DNA of 32,500 bases from Adiantum capillus-veneris (GCA_014529385.2 JABFUD020000313.1:1-32500), one strand, 5' to 3'; counted from the first letter of the stretch, positions 1 to 9,622 are shown. The notes: generated by a model not told the origin, from the letters alone. Translations and numbers: made by a program.

Positions 1-504
1 TTACTTCCCTCTTCTTCTCTTCTTTTGAATCAATGCCTTGTATGTGTGCAAATGATTTTGATAGTTGTCTTTATCCATAGTTACATCAAGCTTTATCAAC
101 GACTTTTGAGTATCTTGACATTCTTTATCAAACCACCTTTGCGTAATCTATCTTTGTTGATACCATGGAGATGCTTTATGGCAAAGCATTCTTCAACACA
201 AGAAGAAATAACTTTCTTGAAAGATTTCTATTTAATTTCCAAATGGTGCGTCATATTGAAGCTTCGTCGTCCACATTTTTTGCTCAATCATTTCAATGTA
301 CATTGGTGCTCGTTTGAAATCCATACATAGTGATAATTTCTCTTCCTTTTGGCTTAAATTATCACACTTAGTTGCTTCTCCACATGAAAGGTCAATACAT
401 AAGGTCCGATGGTCGGATTCTGGGTCCATTGGCCAAATATAAAACTCTTTATGCGATACATGATGACTTTGGAGAGTAGCATATATAGTCAATCACACTA
501 TCCC
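1..504 (-). pseudogene. LINE ORF2 endonuclease, C-terminal part (interrupted by CACTA)
   Basis: This continues the endonuclease from the far side of the CACTA insertion. The frame just inside 504 reads DSVIDYICYSP. After a frameshift a segment near 440-390 carries SDHR, the His-containing motif that closes the EEP active site. The stretch after it (about 330-1) should be the linker towards reverse transcriptase. It has no long open frame on the minus strand and no RT motif before the window edge. Frame changes and stops show decay. The assignment rests on motif order across the insertion. Confidence 0.65.
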
Positions 505-516
505 CACTACAAGAGG
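505..516 (+). repeat. CACTA left terminal inverted repeat
   Basis: The 12 bases CACTACAAGAGG match the complement of the right end exactly. The CCC target duplication precedes it at 502-504. Confidence 0.95.
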
Positions 517-529
517 TTGTGTGCTCTTG

Positions 530-745
530 TGACGCTGTTAGCGACGGAAATACACTGGGTTTTTATAACCCCCGGCGTCGCTAAAACCGTCGCTAATAGC
601 ATCGCTACGAGATCGTCGTTATAGGCGTCGCTATATAGAGACGCTCATAGCGACGGTAATAGCGACGTTTACACAGAAGTCTATAGCGACGCTTATAGCG
701 ACGCTCCAGAGCCATAAATAGCGACGGTTATAGCGACGCCCGAGA
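530..745. repeat. CACTA left subterminal repeats (TAGCGACG motif)
   Basis: About a dozen copies of TAGCGACG or its complement CGTCGCTA occur in both orientations, often spaced about 10-20 bp apart. In characterised CACTA elements such subterminal arrays bind the TNP1/TnpA accessory protein. That role is inferred here from position and density. Confidence 0.8.
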
Positions 746-869
746 GAAATTTTTTTTGGTGACAGGACATTGAATGCCCTGCCACCCATCAACCATATTG
801 TACTTGATTCACTTTTTAAAAAAAGTGCAAGGGTAAATAATAGACCCAAAATAGTCACCCACAAGACGC

Positions 870-1025
870 ATTGTTGGCAAAATTGACAAGCGTAAAATTG
901 ACAATTGTACACATCATAGGCAAAATGAATTGATTGGCAAATATAATAATGACAATTGTACAACATCATAGGCATAAAGAATTGATTGGCAAAATGAACT
1001 GCGGTGACAAATGTAATAATATACA
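870..1025. repeat. Imperfect tandem repeat inside the CACTA left arm
   Basis: A unit of about 60 bp beginning near TTGACAATTGTACA and containing CATCATAGGCA and GAATTGATTGGCAAA occurs twice, with a partial third copy. No coding or regulatory role is apparent. Confidence 0.55.
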
Positions 1026-1269
1026 TGGTTCAAAAAGACGTATAAAATCCGTCTCATGATACATAAGCTATGAGAAACCCTAAACTAATGCTATCTAGCT
1101 ACGGCTAAACTGACGTCGTCTACTCAGACGTCTCATCGCGTCCAAGCGGCGTATCTGTTGGAATCTGCAAAAAAAGACAATAAGACAGCTTTCAGTAAGT
1201 ATAAACATATAACGACATTTATAAAACTATACAAAAAATAGAAAAGAGTAAACCCTAATACTAACCATG

Positions 1270-2299
1270 CCGCCGCGAGAACTGAGAATGTCCATCAGGG
1301 CGTTTAAGCCCTTCCTGCCTGCGTACTCGCGCTCGTACGGTGTGGGATCAAGTCCTGTCATCGACAACTATCAAAACATACAAAGATTTCATTATGTTAG
1401 AATTAGAAAACTCATAAACCCTAAACTATTGAACATAAAGAGCAATGCGAAAACACTTACAAAATCGGCCTCAAATGATGCCCATCCACCGCTCCCCAAG
1501 TGGTGCGAGCTCCCTGCCTCTACTCGCGCTCTGGCTGTATCCTTTTGTTGCTTCCACTTGTCGGGATTCTAGCGCGCTGCTTTCTTCGCATTCTTCCAAT
1601 CTTCTTTGGCCAGCCAATCTGGCCTGTTCCACCCAATCTGGCTTTTAAGTCACTTGGTACTTCACTCCATTTGTTTCGTATGTAGTGTCTAAACAGCTGA
1701 GAGCAAAGACCACGCATGCGCGAGATCACCTTCTTGCAGTCATCATCCATGATGATGCCGCCGCTGAAGTCGATGGAGTAAGGCAAGCCCTTTGGCCGGT
1801 GACGCGTGAACCTGGGTGTCCCGGCAGGGGTCTCTAGCGGCGTGTCGATGGGGGTACGGACGTCAGGTGTCTCCACCGGCGTCTGGGCCCCGAAGCGAGG
1901 AGTGTCGAGTGGGGTGGCTCCTGGCGGAGTAGGTAGAGGTGTGTAGCTGCTAGGAACAGTCAGCCGCGCAAAACCTGGCGTAGATGGCGATGCTGTGGCT
2001 GGTGTGGGGGCGGGCAAAGAAGGGGAGGGTAAAGACCCTCGTCGAACACGAGGCGGTGTGGAGGCATCGGCGGCGGAATCCCCACAACAACCGCCACCGC
2101 CACCACTAGAGCGTCGGTGTCTAGACGAGTGTGAAGATCGTCTCGTCGACACCAAAGCTTCGGAGCGCGCCGAATGCTCGGAAAGAGAGGGAGATGCGGA
2201 TGGAGTAGGAAAGCGCGATGATGCGCCAGAGCGATGACGCTCCATGTACCACTGTCTCTGCTGCGGTGACAAAGAAGAAAGAAACTCCTCATCATCCAT
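1270..2299 (-). pseudogene. CACTA TNP1-like accessory gene, degraded
   Basis: In CACTA elements the second gene encodes a DNA-binding accessory protein. Here the frame starts MDDEEFLSSLSPQQRQWY at 2299, just after a good splice acceptor (CAG at about 2302). A Ser/Arg- and Gly-rich stretch follows, then a long Pro/Thr-rich low-complexity stretch with TPxxTP repeats (about 2060-1810), then a basic region with HYIRNKW and WPKK, the pattern of plant Ptta/En/Spm (Transposase_24-like) proteins. A frame change and a TAG lie around 1620-1560; the continuing segment (about 1545-1460) reads into a possible donor. A further putative exon, with YEREYAGRKGLNALMD, lies at about 1357-1270. The TNP1/Transposase_24 assignment comes from position and the basic C-terminal pattern and is less certain than TNP2. 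Confidence 0.55.
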
Positions 2300-2571
2300 A
2301 CCTGCATTAAACACACGAATATTTAAACTTAATATTGAATGAATAGAGTAGACAATGACGCAAAGACCATTAAATACAATGACGTAATGACGCATATAAA
2401 TACAATGACACGATGAATTGAGTGATAGAAGAGGCAAGTCGAAAACTCAGAATTTTTAATCAAAAGATGTGAGCGCGAGTAGAAAAGAGCGTTATACACC
2501 ATGAAAGGTACTTAGAGAGCCAGAGCTTTTACAACACGGAGCAAAATTGTTCAAATACAATATTTGTGGCT

Positions 2572-5553
2572 TTAAGAGATCTCTCTCTCATCCTCGCATA
2601 ACTCAGCATAACTTCCTATATCTATATAGAGCTCTCCGTTTAAACACATATCCTCTGTTTCATTTTGTAGCTCCTCTACATGCACCCCATATAGAGTAGT
2701 AGCATCTTGATGCTCGTCTGGCACCACCGCAGCGGCTTCTGATTGAGCATCTTCTCTGATCTCCTCCATTGATGCCGTTGTGATTGGCACATGGTAGCCT
2801 TCATACGTCCTTGCACTACGAGGGGCTACCTCTATGACGTACCACCAGTTTGATGTAGACATTGTAGGATGAAATATTACCTGCCAGAGCCACATAACTT
2901 ACATGAGAGCTTTCAAGCACATAACTTGTAAAAGGGGGATGTTAACTATTTACATACTTACTTGCTCACAATGCTCGGGTAGTACGAAAGTGTCTCTTAG
3001 GTCAGTCCATTTCTTAGTAGAATCCACCTCAAGAAAACCAGACTCTCCTCTACGCACAGTAGCGTTGCGACCCTCCATGATTATCCTCTGTAATCGATCC
3101 TCAAAATCTCTTGTAGCGTGCCGAGTAAGTGAGTTCCGCCACCACAGGATCTGCATCAGAAGAACGTCGTCGACTAGACTGTTCAAATTTTGCCATGATT
3201 TCACAATCTTGAGTAAAACGCTTTTTGTCGATCCGTTCCACCCTAAAATGTCGACCTTTACACCATGCTGCTGTGTATGACTTATACTACAACAAACAAA
3301 GATTATGAGTGGCCGTTCAAACGTTTAGAAATAAAGTCACTAGCTAGTCGTACATTGCAAACTTACCTTGGTCGCGCAACCCGAGAGTACTCCCACTCTT
3401 CCTCAGTCACTTCGTCACCGCATTGTTGTGCGCTTTTCAATTGGTTGTGCAACCATCTTAAGCTCATGAATGTTGGTAGGCTCTCCAGACCCGTCGGATA
3501 GTGCATCGGTGGTCGTCTTCCCCGTCTCCACTCGATTCGTGCCCTTTGTCACTCTTGCTTTGCATCCTCATATTGTGAAATCCACTTTTGCATCACTGGA
3601 TTGTGAAGCATGCAAAATCGGTTGATTTTAGCCTCTAGATCTTCCGTCATCTTCTTCTCAACACCGAGATTGCACATGACAATCCCAGATATGCGCTCAT
3701 CATCTATGGTTCGCCATAGCGTGTCCCGGGCTTTATCAAATCCGTCTAGCCACTCTCCAATGTACACTAGGGACTCTGATACCAACCAACCTTCTGCCAT
3801 GCTACCCTCCGGACGTGCCTTTTGACGCACATATCCCTTAAGCGTTTTCATGAAACGTTCTAAGAAGAACATCCATCTGGAATGAAGTGTGCCAGCTATT
3901 TCCACCTCATCAACTATGTGAACAAGAAGATGCACCTGAATGGTTAGCATGGTAGTAGGAAAATGTTTCTCAAACATGCACACAAGCTCTGCAGCATTTA
4001 GTTTGGCGAATGGTATGGAGTCTACGTTGATCTCCTTTTGTGAGATCCATTGCACCAGCTTTGCAAGTTTGTAGATTGTGTTACGGATGTCGAGAGACAA
4101 ACATCCCTCAATGGCAACCGGTAAAATAAATTGTAAAGTATGTGCAGCAATGATATTAAAGTCCACATTTTATGCAATGATATTAAAGTCCACTATGAAC
4201 GTACCTGACACATTTTATGCCAATCGTGTGACTTCAAACCGGTAAGCTTTCCTTCTTTAGTAAAACACGTTCGGAGCGAGTGCATTACGCCAGTGGGGGT
4301 CCGCAAAGATCGAATGGTCTCTTTTACTTTGCGTTCTTGGGCTCCTGTGAAAATCCATGGTGCTTTAGGGAGTTTTATCGATCCATCAGATGCTGTTTGC
4401 AGCCAATATTGCTCCATACGATCCACATTTCTAAGGTCAACTCTGGCTCCCAAAGTATCTTTCTTGCCGGTCAGATGGTCCCATAGTAGATTACCCACAT
4501 TCTTGAATATGTGCATTGGATCGAGCAAGTGATTGATCATGAGTCGGGGCCAGTATGGTAACTCGTACCATAGAGATAGTCTCTTCATCCCTGGAGGCAA
4601 TCCTTCATCGCACATCTCCTTCTGCTCTAACCATGCTTGTGCAGACATCCTTGGTGGCTCTCTTCCCAAAAAGCCGTCGCGTAACACATGATTCTCTGGA
4701 AGATACGCTTGATGACCTTCGTAGATTTGCTTCTTCAGTGAGGGCGCCCTACGTGCATTCAGTCTAGGTCCACATGTGACACATGCTCTGTATCCGCTTG
4801 TTTGAAGCCCTGCATGTATACACATGATAATAGATCAACTATGGGAAAAAACAAGATTTACAGTGTCTGAGTGAGGAGTGTCAATAGATCACCTGAGCAT
4901 TTTGTTAGCCCAGGATAGTCATGCATGGTCCACATTAGAATGCCTCTGATCAAAGCATTCCGTCGTCCTGTGTGTCGGCTCATATCCACCACCTCTATGC
5001 CAATCCACAATTGTTGTAGCTCTTCCAATAGTGGACGAAGATACACATCCATATTCTCCACTTTATATCGCCCTGGCACAATCAAGCTTAGTCATAGGTG
5101 CCCCTACTTCGTAGTCAACCACAGGGAAATGTTGTAGTTGACGATGACAACGGGCCATACACTGTAAGATGTTGATCTTTGACCAAATGGATTTACGCCA
5201 TCCATAGCCAGGCCTAAGCGCAAATTTCGAGCTTCCCTGGCAAAATCCGACCATGTTCCATCTATATTTTTCCAGGCTGCGCAATCTGCAGGAATTCGTA
5301 GCACACCATCCGAAGATTTATTCTCCTCATGCCATGATGCTAGGGCGGCCATGGACTTACATTTGAAGAAATGCTTGATGCGAGGAAGCAGAGGAAAATG
5401 TCGCAAAACCTTTTGTGGGATTTTTGTCCCGTGGAGATCTACTCGATATCTTTCGGAATCACATTTCGGACACTTCTCCATGTCTATGTATTCCCCTCTG
5501 AAAAGAATGCAGTCATTAGGACAAGCGTGGATAGAATTGTAATCCATCCCCAA
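2572..5553 (-). pseudogene. CACTA TNP2-type transposase, 5'-truncated and broken
   Basis: This is the DDE transposase of the CACTA superfamily, which cuts at the terminal repeats. Segment 1 (5553-4893) begins NLGMDYNSIHACPNDCILF and contains CPKC, RHFPL and LGLAMDGVNPFGQRSTSYS, the Transposase_21 core. Two in-frame stops lie near 5106-5090. An intron (4892-4810) joins to GLQTSGYRACVTCGPRLN, then ELPYW, LDPMHIFKNV and GLKSHDWHKMCQ (to 4205). After a disturbed junction comes a DUF4218-like domain (about 4135-3550) with FILPVAIEG, HLLVHIVDEV, RWMFFLERFMKTLKGYV and RPEGSMAEGW. A TGA at 3551-3549 interrupts it. A donor AGGTAAGTT (about 3365) leads to DUF4216-like segments near 3110-2954 and, after another intron, 2890-2572 (VIFHPTMSTSNWWYV). 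The N-terminal part that normally precedes segment 1 is missing, replaced by a (TC)n tract. Confidence 0.85.
4147..4193. repeat. 20-bp direct repeat at a TNP2 exon junction
   Basis: GCAATGATATTAAAGTCCAC occurs at 4147-4166 and 4174-4193. It lies between the CAG/GTACGT donor-like site (exon end 4205) and the DUF4218 segment. No AG acceptor stands where the protein alignment wants the exon to resume (FILPVAIEG), so the intron has probably been damaged or remodelled. Confidence 0.6.
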
Positions 5554-5670
5554 GTTTCACAAAATAGGTGTTTCGGTTGGACGGTCCCACATCCTCGTCA
5601 CTACTCATAATGAGGATAAAAATCTTATAACCTGGACAACAAATTTAATATTCTATTGGCATTCTTCGTC

Positions 5671-5673
<3 letters not shown>

Positions 5674-5742
<69 letters not shown>
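5674..5742. repeat. (TC)n microsatellite
   Basis: An uninterrupted TC dinucleotide tract of 69 bp lies upstream of the truncated TNP2 start. Confidence 0.95.
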
Positions 5743-5743
<1 letters not shown>

Positions 5744-6013
5744 GTCATGTCCAATCCCCGCACACCTCGGTCTAGAGGTGCACGGAGATCAGAACCACCG
5801 GGTTATAATCTCGTCTTTATTGGTCAATACCTATATTTGTGGGTACAAGAAATCTACAGACTCACGTCTACATGATACTGCATGTAGTGGACAAAACCCC
5901 TCTGCCTCTTCTCTAGCTGTAGCACTTCACAGCATCTTAACATCTTTTCACAGTAGATCTTTTCACTGTTCGTCTAACTCTAAACCCTAAACCGTAAGTA
6001 ATTCTTGCGTGGA
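5743..6013. other. CACTA internal spacer, no recognised content
   Basis: I see no coding match on either strand. One CTAAACCCTAAACC stretch near 5975 resembles plant telomere repeat but is only two units. Confidence 0.4.
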
Positions 6014-6024
6014 CTCGATCTAAC

Positions 6025-6161
6025 GTAAATAAGCGTAAATCTAAATAAACGTAAATCTAACTAAAAATAAACCTAAATCTAATTTAACGTAAGTCTACAT
6101 CTAACCTAATCTTTAACGTCTTTTGGGATAGTTTCCTACGACGTTCAAACTCTCTTCTTCT

Positions 6162-6180
<19 letters not shown>
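6025..6180. repeat. Left copy of a direct repeat flanking the HIPP fragment
   Basis: A/T-rich sequence with many AAATCTAA and AACGTAAATCTAA motifs ends in TAGTTTCCTACGACGTT and CTCTCTTCTTCTTGTGTGTG. It matches 6713-6905 closely with small indels. A (TG)n tract at 6162-6211 follows. Confidence 0.75.
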
Positions 6181-6195
<15 letters not shown>

Positions 6196-6347
6196 TGTGT
6201 GTGTGTGTGTGGGTAAACCTAAATAAACCTAAGTCTAATCTAATATAACATAAATCTAAATCTAACGTAAATTATGTTATATTAAAAACAAAGAACTAAA
6301 CTAACAGGGATTATAAGATCCTTAAAACTGATTTAACACATAATTTT

Positions 6348-6708
6348 TCACATAACTCGGCAAGAGTTGGCATTCTCAATACTAAAGATATGAGAGTTAA
6401 CTTTCGGCGGTGACGCTGCCTCATCTCCATCCACATCTGACGACAGCAATTGGCCCTTTGGACCGTTCTTACTCTTGTTACTAACTTTGAAGTTGCTGTT
6501 GAATGACTAGAGGTTGTCTAGATGGTCATTGTCGGGGATGTAGTGACTCTTGCCGCCCTGAAGATCCACCTTCTTCCCTATCTTCTGAAGACATTTCACC
6601 AGTACTTTTGGATCGACGGAGCCCACCATGAGTGAAGGCATCAATACCCTATATTCCATTGAGGGCTTTCTTCACCCGCTTCATGCAGGCATCGTAGTCT
6701 ATGGAGAC
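6348..6708 (-). pseudogene. Captured fragment of a HIPP (heavy-metal-associated isoprenylated protein) gene
   Basis: HIPPs are plant metallochaperones with an N-terminal HMA domain and a C-terminal prenylation box. Reading leftward from 6708: VSIDYDACMKRVKKALNGI, an HMA metal-binding loop and helix in which the first Cys of the usual CxxC is Tyr (TAC where TGC is expected), then an in-frame TAG and GIDAF. After a frameshift near 6630 the domain ends GSVDPKVLVKCLQKIGKKVD, followed by a hydrophilic linker with an internal TAG. The frame finishes NSCRVM then TGA at 6350-6348, a CaaX-type isoprenylation signal. The fragment looks like one 3' exon, possibly entered through an AG at 6710-6709. Neighbouring DNA is CACTA repeat sequence, so this is gene capture (transduplication) by the transposon. 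Two stops, one frameshift and a lost metal ligand make it non-functional. Confidence 0.78.
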
Positions 6709-6712
6709 CTAA

Positions 6713-6905
6713 ATCTAATCTAATCTAACGTAAATCTAAATCTAGCATAAATAAACGTAAATCTAACTAAAAATAAACTTAAATCTAATCTAATTTAACT
6801 TAAATAAATCTAAATCTAATTTAACGTAAGTCTACATCTAACCTAATCTTTAACATCTTTTAGGATAGTTTCCTACGACGTTATAACTCTCTTCTTCTTG
6901 TGTGT
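6713..6905. repeat. Right copy of the direct repeat flanking the HIPP fragment
   Basis: It repeats the AAATCTAA/AACGTAAATCTAA series and the TAGTTTCCTACGACGTT block of 6025-6180, with a short internal expansion. A third copy of the block TAGTTTCCTACGACGTT stands at about 7070-7086. Confidence 0.75.
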
Positions 6906-6970
6906 GTACGCGTGTGTGGAAGTGTGTGCCAATAAAAAGAGATAAATGGTATAACCTTTCTATCACCCAT

Positions 6971-7041
6971 GCCAAGTATGATAGATTGGTTATGCCATTT
7001 CCCTCTTGAATAATAGGTCTTGAGTTCAACTCCTCGTCGGC
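6971..7041 (+). repeat. Possible tRNA-derived SINE head
   Basis: About 70 bp with an A-box-like TGATAGATTGGTTATG and a B-box-like GAGTTCAACTC (7022-7032), spaced about as in a tRNA. Stem pairing is poor, so this is at best a decayed SINE or tRNA relic inside the CACTA. Confidence 0.3.
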
Positions 7042-7096
7042 TAGATCTTTAGGTCTTTTAATTTTAATTAGTTTCCTACGACGTTAAATTAGTTTC

Positions 7097-7290
7097 TCTC
7101 TCTTTCTCTCTCAATGTGTGTGCGTTTTTTTGTTTATGCATGTTTTCTCTCTCTTTTCCTCTCTCAATGTGTGCGGTTTTTGTTTATGCATGTTCTCTCT
7201 CTCTTTTCCTCTCTCAATGTGTGCGTTTTTTGTTTATGCATGCTCTCTCTCTCTTTTCCTCTCTGAATGTGTGTGTGCATTCTTTGTTTA
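7097..7290. repeat. Tandem repeat, about 50-bp unit, four copies
   Basis: Units contain CTCTCTTTTCCTCTCT, AATGTGTGCG, TTTTTTGTTTATGCATG in order. Four imperfect copies stand head to tail. Long open frames across them are repeat artefacts. Confidence 0.85.
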
Positions 7291-7320
7291 TGTATGTGTG
7301 TGTGCGTTTTTGTTTATGTT

Positions 7321-7324
<4 letters not shown>

Positions 7325-7374
<50 letters not shown>

Positions 7375-7381
7375 AACACTA

Positions 7382-7421
<40 letters not shown>

Positions 7422-7508
7422 GGAGAGAGAAAGAGGGGAAGGGAACATGAGAGTGAGGAGAGGGAAGGAGCATACCTGGCTCTCCTTCCTCTCCTCGTGT
7501 GTGTGTGT

Positions 7509-7551
<43 letters not shown>

Positions 7552-7580
7552 AGAAGAAAGAGAGAGAGAGAGAGAGAGAG
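7325..7580. repeat. Compound microsatellites: (CT)n, (GT)n, (GA)n
   Basis: (CT)n at 7325-7371, (GT)n at 7382-7402, (GA)n at 7403-7420, (GT)n at 7498-7550 and (GA)n at 7560-7580 stand in close series. Confidence 0.95.
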
Positions 7581-7615
7581 GGAGAGCGTTACCTGCTCCT
7601 TGCTCGAGGGCACCG

Positions 7616-7644
7616 AAAAACTCAGATCTGAGATCTGAGTTTTT
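7616..7644. repeat. 29-bp inverted repeat with one-base centre
   Basis: The arms AAAAACTCAGATCT and AGATCTGAGTTTTT are perfect complements around a single G. It lies just inside the CACTA right end. Confidence 0.85.
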
Positions 7645-7674
7645 GGGCGCTCTCTATTATTTTTTTTAGCCCAG

Positions 7675-7736
7675 CCGGCGTCGCTATGAGCGTCGCAAAT
7701 TTACAAGTAAATTTGCGACGCTCATAGCGACGCCGG
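7675..7736. repeat. CACTA right-end hairpin, 29-bp perfect arms
   Basis: Arms 7675-7703 and 7708-7736 are exact reverse complements around the 4-nt loop CAAG. Each arm holds two subterminal-type motifs (GGCGTCGCTA and a related GCGTCGC). The left end has the same motifs scattered without this hairpin. Confidence 0.92.
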
Positions 7737-7786
7737 GAAATTTTTTTTTTTGAGCATCGATGTGTGAGCGTCGCTAGTATGAATAG

Positions 7787-7798
7787 CCTCTTGTAGTG
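7787..7798 (-). repeat. CACTA right terminal inverted repeat
   Basis: CCTCTTGTAGTG is the exact complement of the left end. CCC follows at 7799-7801. Confidence 0.95.
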
Positions 7799-8451
7799 CC
7801 CCATTATGATTTTTACATATAAATCCATTGGTTCCACTTCACAAAGATACACCATTCGCAATAAGCATACCCGTGTTATTATACATGTGCAAAAGTGACT
7901 TTCCATAGTGATCTGGCTCTTTCTCATCCATTGAGTTACGATCATACAAGTGAACTTCCTTCAACTCCCTTGAAACGTATAACATATCAAATTATTATCG
8001 TGTTGCAATGTTTTTGTGCGAGCATTCATATCCCCAAATACAATAACATCACCTTCGCCTTTGAAATAAGCAATGTCCTCTTCTAAATCAAAAAAGGGCT
8101 GATCTCTATCCATGCAAGCATAAAAGATGAGGAATGTAGCAACGGCTACAAAAATGGGTGCTCTTTTTGGTGTCATAATTTTCAGCCATACATAACGTTT
8201 GCACCCAAACCTCTTAACCATACATGCTACCCCTCCTTGCCCTCTTCGTTGCTTGAGATTCTTTGACCACATCAATGAATGTACATTGTAATCCTCCAAG
8301 CCGTTAATCCTTTGTGTATCATGCTCCCAAGTTTCAAGAAGAAGTACAACATCGGTTTTGCTTGTTAGTTCATCAATGCCAACCCCCGCATTTCATGGGT
8401 ATCCATTATAATTCCAAAAGCATATTTTCAATTCTAACTCGGTCTCATAGG
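7799..8451 (-). pseudogene. LINE ORF2 endonuclease (EEP), N-terminal part, broken
   Basis: This is the first part of the apurinic-type endonuclease that nicks target DNA for LINE integration. Reading leftward from about 8440 it shows, in order: a WNYNG strand (the conserved Asn motif); LLLETW with the catalytic Glu; a GQGG loop; and, near 8010, a VFGDMNART strand carrying the Asp-x-Asn motif. A conserved NNTG...ANG stretch lies at about 7890-7860. An in-frame TGA sits between the first two motifs, another TGA follows the ANG motif, and a frameshift lies near 7965. The frame runs into the CACTA right end and resumes at 504. Removing the transposon and one CCC copy restores a frame reading HNGDSVIDY, a typical plant L1 sequence at this position. 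Confidence 0.75.
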
Positions 8452-9382
8452 TCACGCATCCCTATTTGCTTGAGGGACTTGCCTCCTCCTTGGGTATATT
8501 TTCCCTTCATGAGAGATCTCCTTGTTTTTCTTATTCTTTTCCTCATATGCCTTGCAACGCATATTTTGTTGCTTAATAGTGTGATCTTCACATACAAAAT
8601 ATTTTGTATCCCTTAAATAGACCAGCTATTATCAAGGATAATCTTTTGTTTGGTCTCATTCGGCATGGTGCATACAGTTGGCCGTTCTCCTGAGCGAGGA
8701 GCTCCTTGCTTACCCACTCTATGTGCTCCATAGACAAAGTGGGTTTTGAAGAAATCGTCGATAACAATGGCAAGAGAAGGAGGTGTCTCTAACTTCTCTT
8801 TGGGAGTTCCACGAATAACAATGTTCTTGGAACGTTGCTCCCGTTTCGTCAACTCCTCCACATCCACATTCTCGACATTCTTTGTTTGAACCATAGCTTG
8901 CATGAGTGAGGAATTAGGAACCACATACATTCGCCCAAGACTTGTTTGTGCATACATTTTTCATGTCGCATACCCCGGCTCATGGTGTCAAATTTCTCCT
9001 CTTTCAATACATGGTCATGCTCTACTTTACTCATGCGCTTCTTCAAAGCATTCAAGTCCACAAGAGAGCGTTTAAATTCCTTCACTTCCTCTTTAAGTTT
9101 CATCAAACGTGTTGTTTGTATCTCAAGTGTCCTCTTGAGATTCTCATTCTCAACCACAAGTACTCTTAGTGTGCAATTCTCCATTGCAAGTGCCCGTAAG
9201 TCTTCGTCTTATTTGTTTACGATCAATTGCAACGATACCAAGTATGCCATGATCATGGTTTCCGATGTCATTGGTTGGGTGGTTGTGTTGCTATCTCCAC
9301 ACTTAGGAGATTTTGGATCATTTTCCACAATGGTTGTGGACCTAGTTGAAGAAGAAGAACCCTTGTGAGTGCCAGAAGACAT
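8452..9382 (-). pseudogene. LINE ORF1-like protein, broken
   Basis: In L1 elements this protein binds the element RNA as a chaperone. The start ATG is at 9382-9380, with a Ser/Thr-rich N-terminus. An in-frame TAA at 9211-9209 is codon 58 and the same frame continues after it. A heptad-like stretch rich in L, E and K follows (about 9184-8960), consistent with a coiled coil. After a frameshift near 8950 comes a segment with the L1-ORF1 pattern: an IVIRG strand, then FF, AHRVG and a P-x-x-V strand (about 8840-8660). A second frameshift near 8635 leads to a basic Lys/Glu tail ending at TGA 8454-8452. The order coiled coil, RNA-binding domain, basic tail and the following endonuclease make the family call fairly secure. 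The exact plant L1 clade is not determined. Confidence 0.68.
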
Positions 9383-9538
9383 TGTATGTAAAGAAAGAGA
9401 TGAGACTCAACTTTCTTAAACCTCTTCACTTCAAAATGCTGCTACAAAAACGCCTTTCATAAGTCTCAATTTTTTTGTCTTTACATCAATGTGTAGAGGG
9501 CGTCGTGCTCTTCGATTGAGGCTATAGATCACCCAAAT

Positions 9539-9539
<1 letters not shown>
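9383..9539. other. LINE 5' flank, no recognised gene
   Basis: Sequence upstream of the LINE ORF1 start. It may be LINE 5' UTR, but no boundary is visible before the G-run. Confidence 0.4.

Positions 9540-9618
<79 letters not shown>
9540..9618. repeat. G31 homopolymer followed by (AG)n
   Basis: 31 consecutive G at 9540-9570 run straight into an AG tract to 9618. Long open frames here (poly-Pro/Leu-Ser on the other strand) are artefacts. Confidence 0.95.

Positions 9619-9622
<4 letters not shown>

Larger units (their letters stand above)
505..7798 (-). mobile_element. CACTA (En/Spm-type) DNA transposon, 7294 bp
   Basis: Both ends carry the 12-bp terminal inverted repeat CACTACAAGAGG (505-516, and its complement at 7787-7798). 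The element is flanked by a 3-bp target duplication CCC (502-504, 7799-7801), as the superfamily requires. Subterminal TAGCGACG-type repeats are dense at the left end, and a 29-bp perfect hairpin sits at the right end. Genes read leftward: a TNP2-type transposase, then a TNP1-like gene. Between the right end and TNP2 lie repeats and a captured HIPP gene fragment. The transposase has several stops, so this copy is non-autonomous now, although the ends look intact and could be mobilised in trans. Confidence 0.95.
1..9382 (-). mobile_element. L1-type LINE relic, split by a CACTA insertion
   Basis: A decayed non-LTR retrotransposon reads leftward from about 9382 and runs off the left edge before its reverse transcriptase. 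ORF1 (9382-8452) has a coiled coil and an L1-ORF1-like RNA-binding domain. ORF2 starts just after it and shows an endonuclease/exonuclease/phosphatase (EEP) domain. The 505-7798 block is a later CACTA insertion, so LINE sequence is 1-504 plus 7799-9382 (the CCC target duplication is counted twice). Several in-frame stops and frameshifts show it is dead. The 3' part, with RT and poly(A), lies outside the window. Confidence 0.8.

Noticed and set aside
631-1026. 131-codon minus-strand ORF
   Set aside because: It translates the CACTA subterminal repeats (AISVAI-type periodicity), an artefact.
5970-5990. Interstitial telomere repeat
   Set aside because: Only about two CTAAACC-type units; the neighbouring AAATCTAA repeats are not telomeric.
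7116-7631. Long overlapping open frames on both strands
   Set aside because: They translate CT/GT/GA microsatellites and a tandem repeat (Leu-Ser, Val-Cys, Arg-Glu runs); no protein-like composition.
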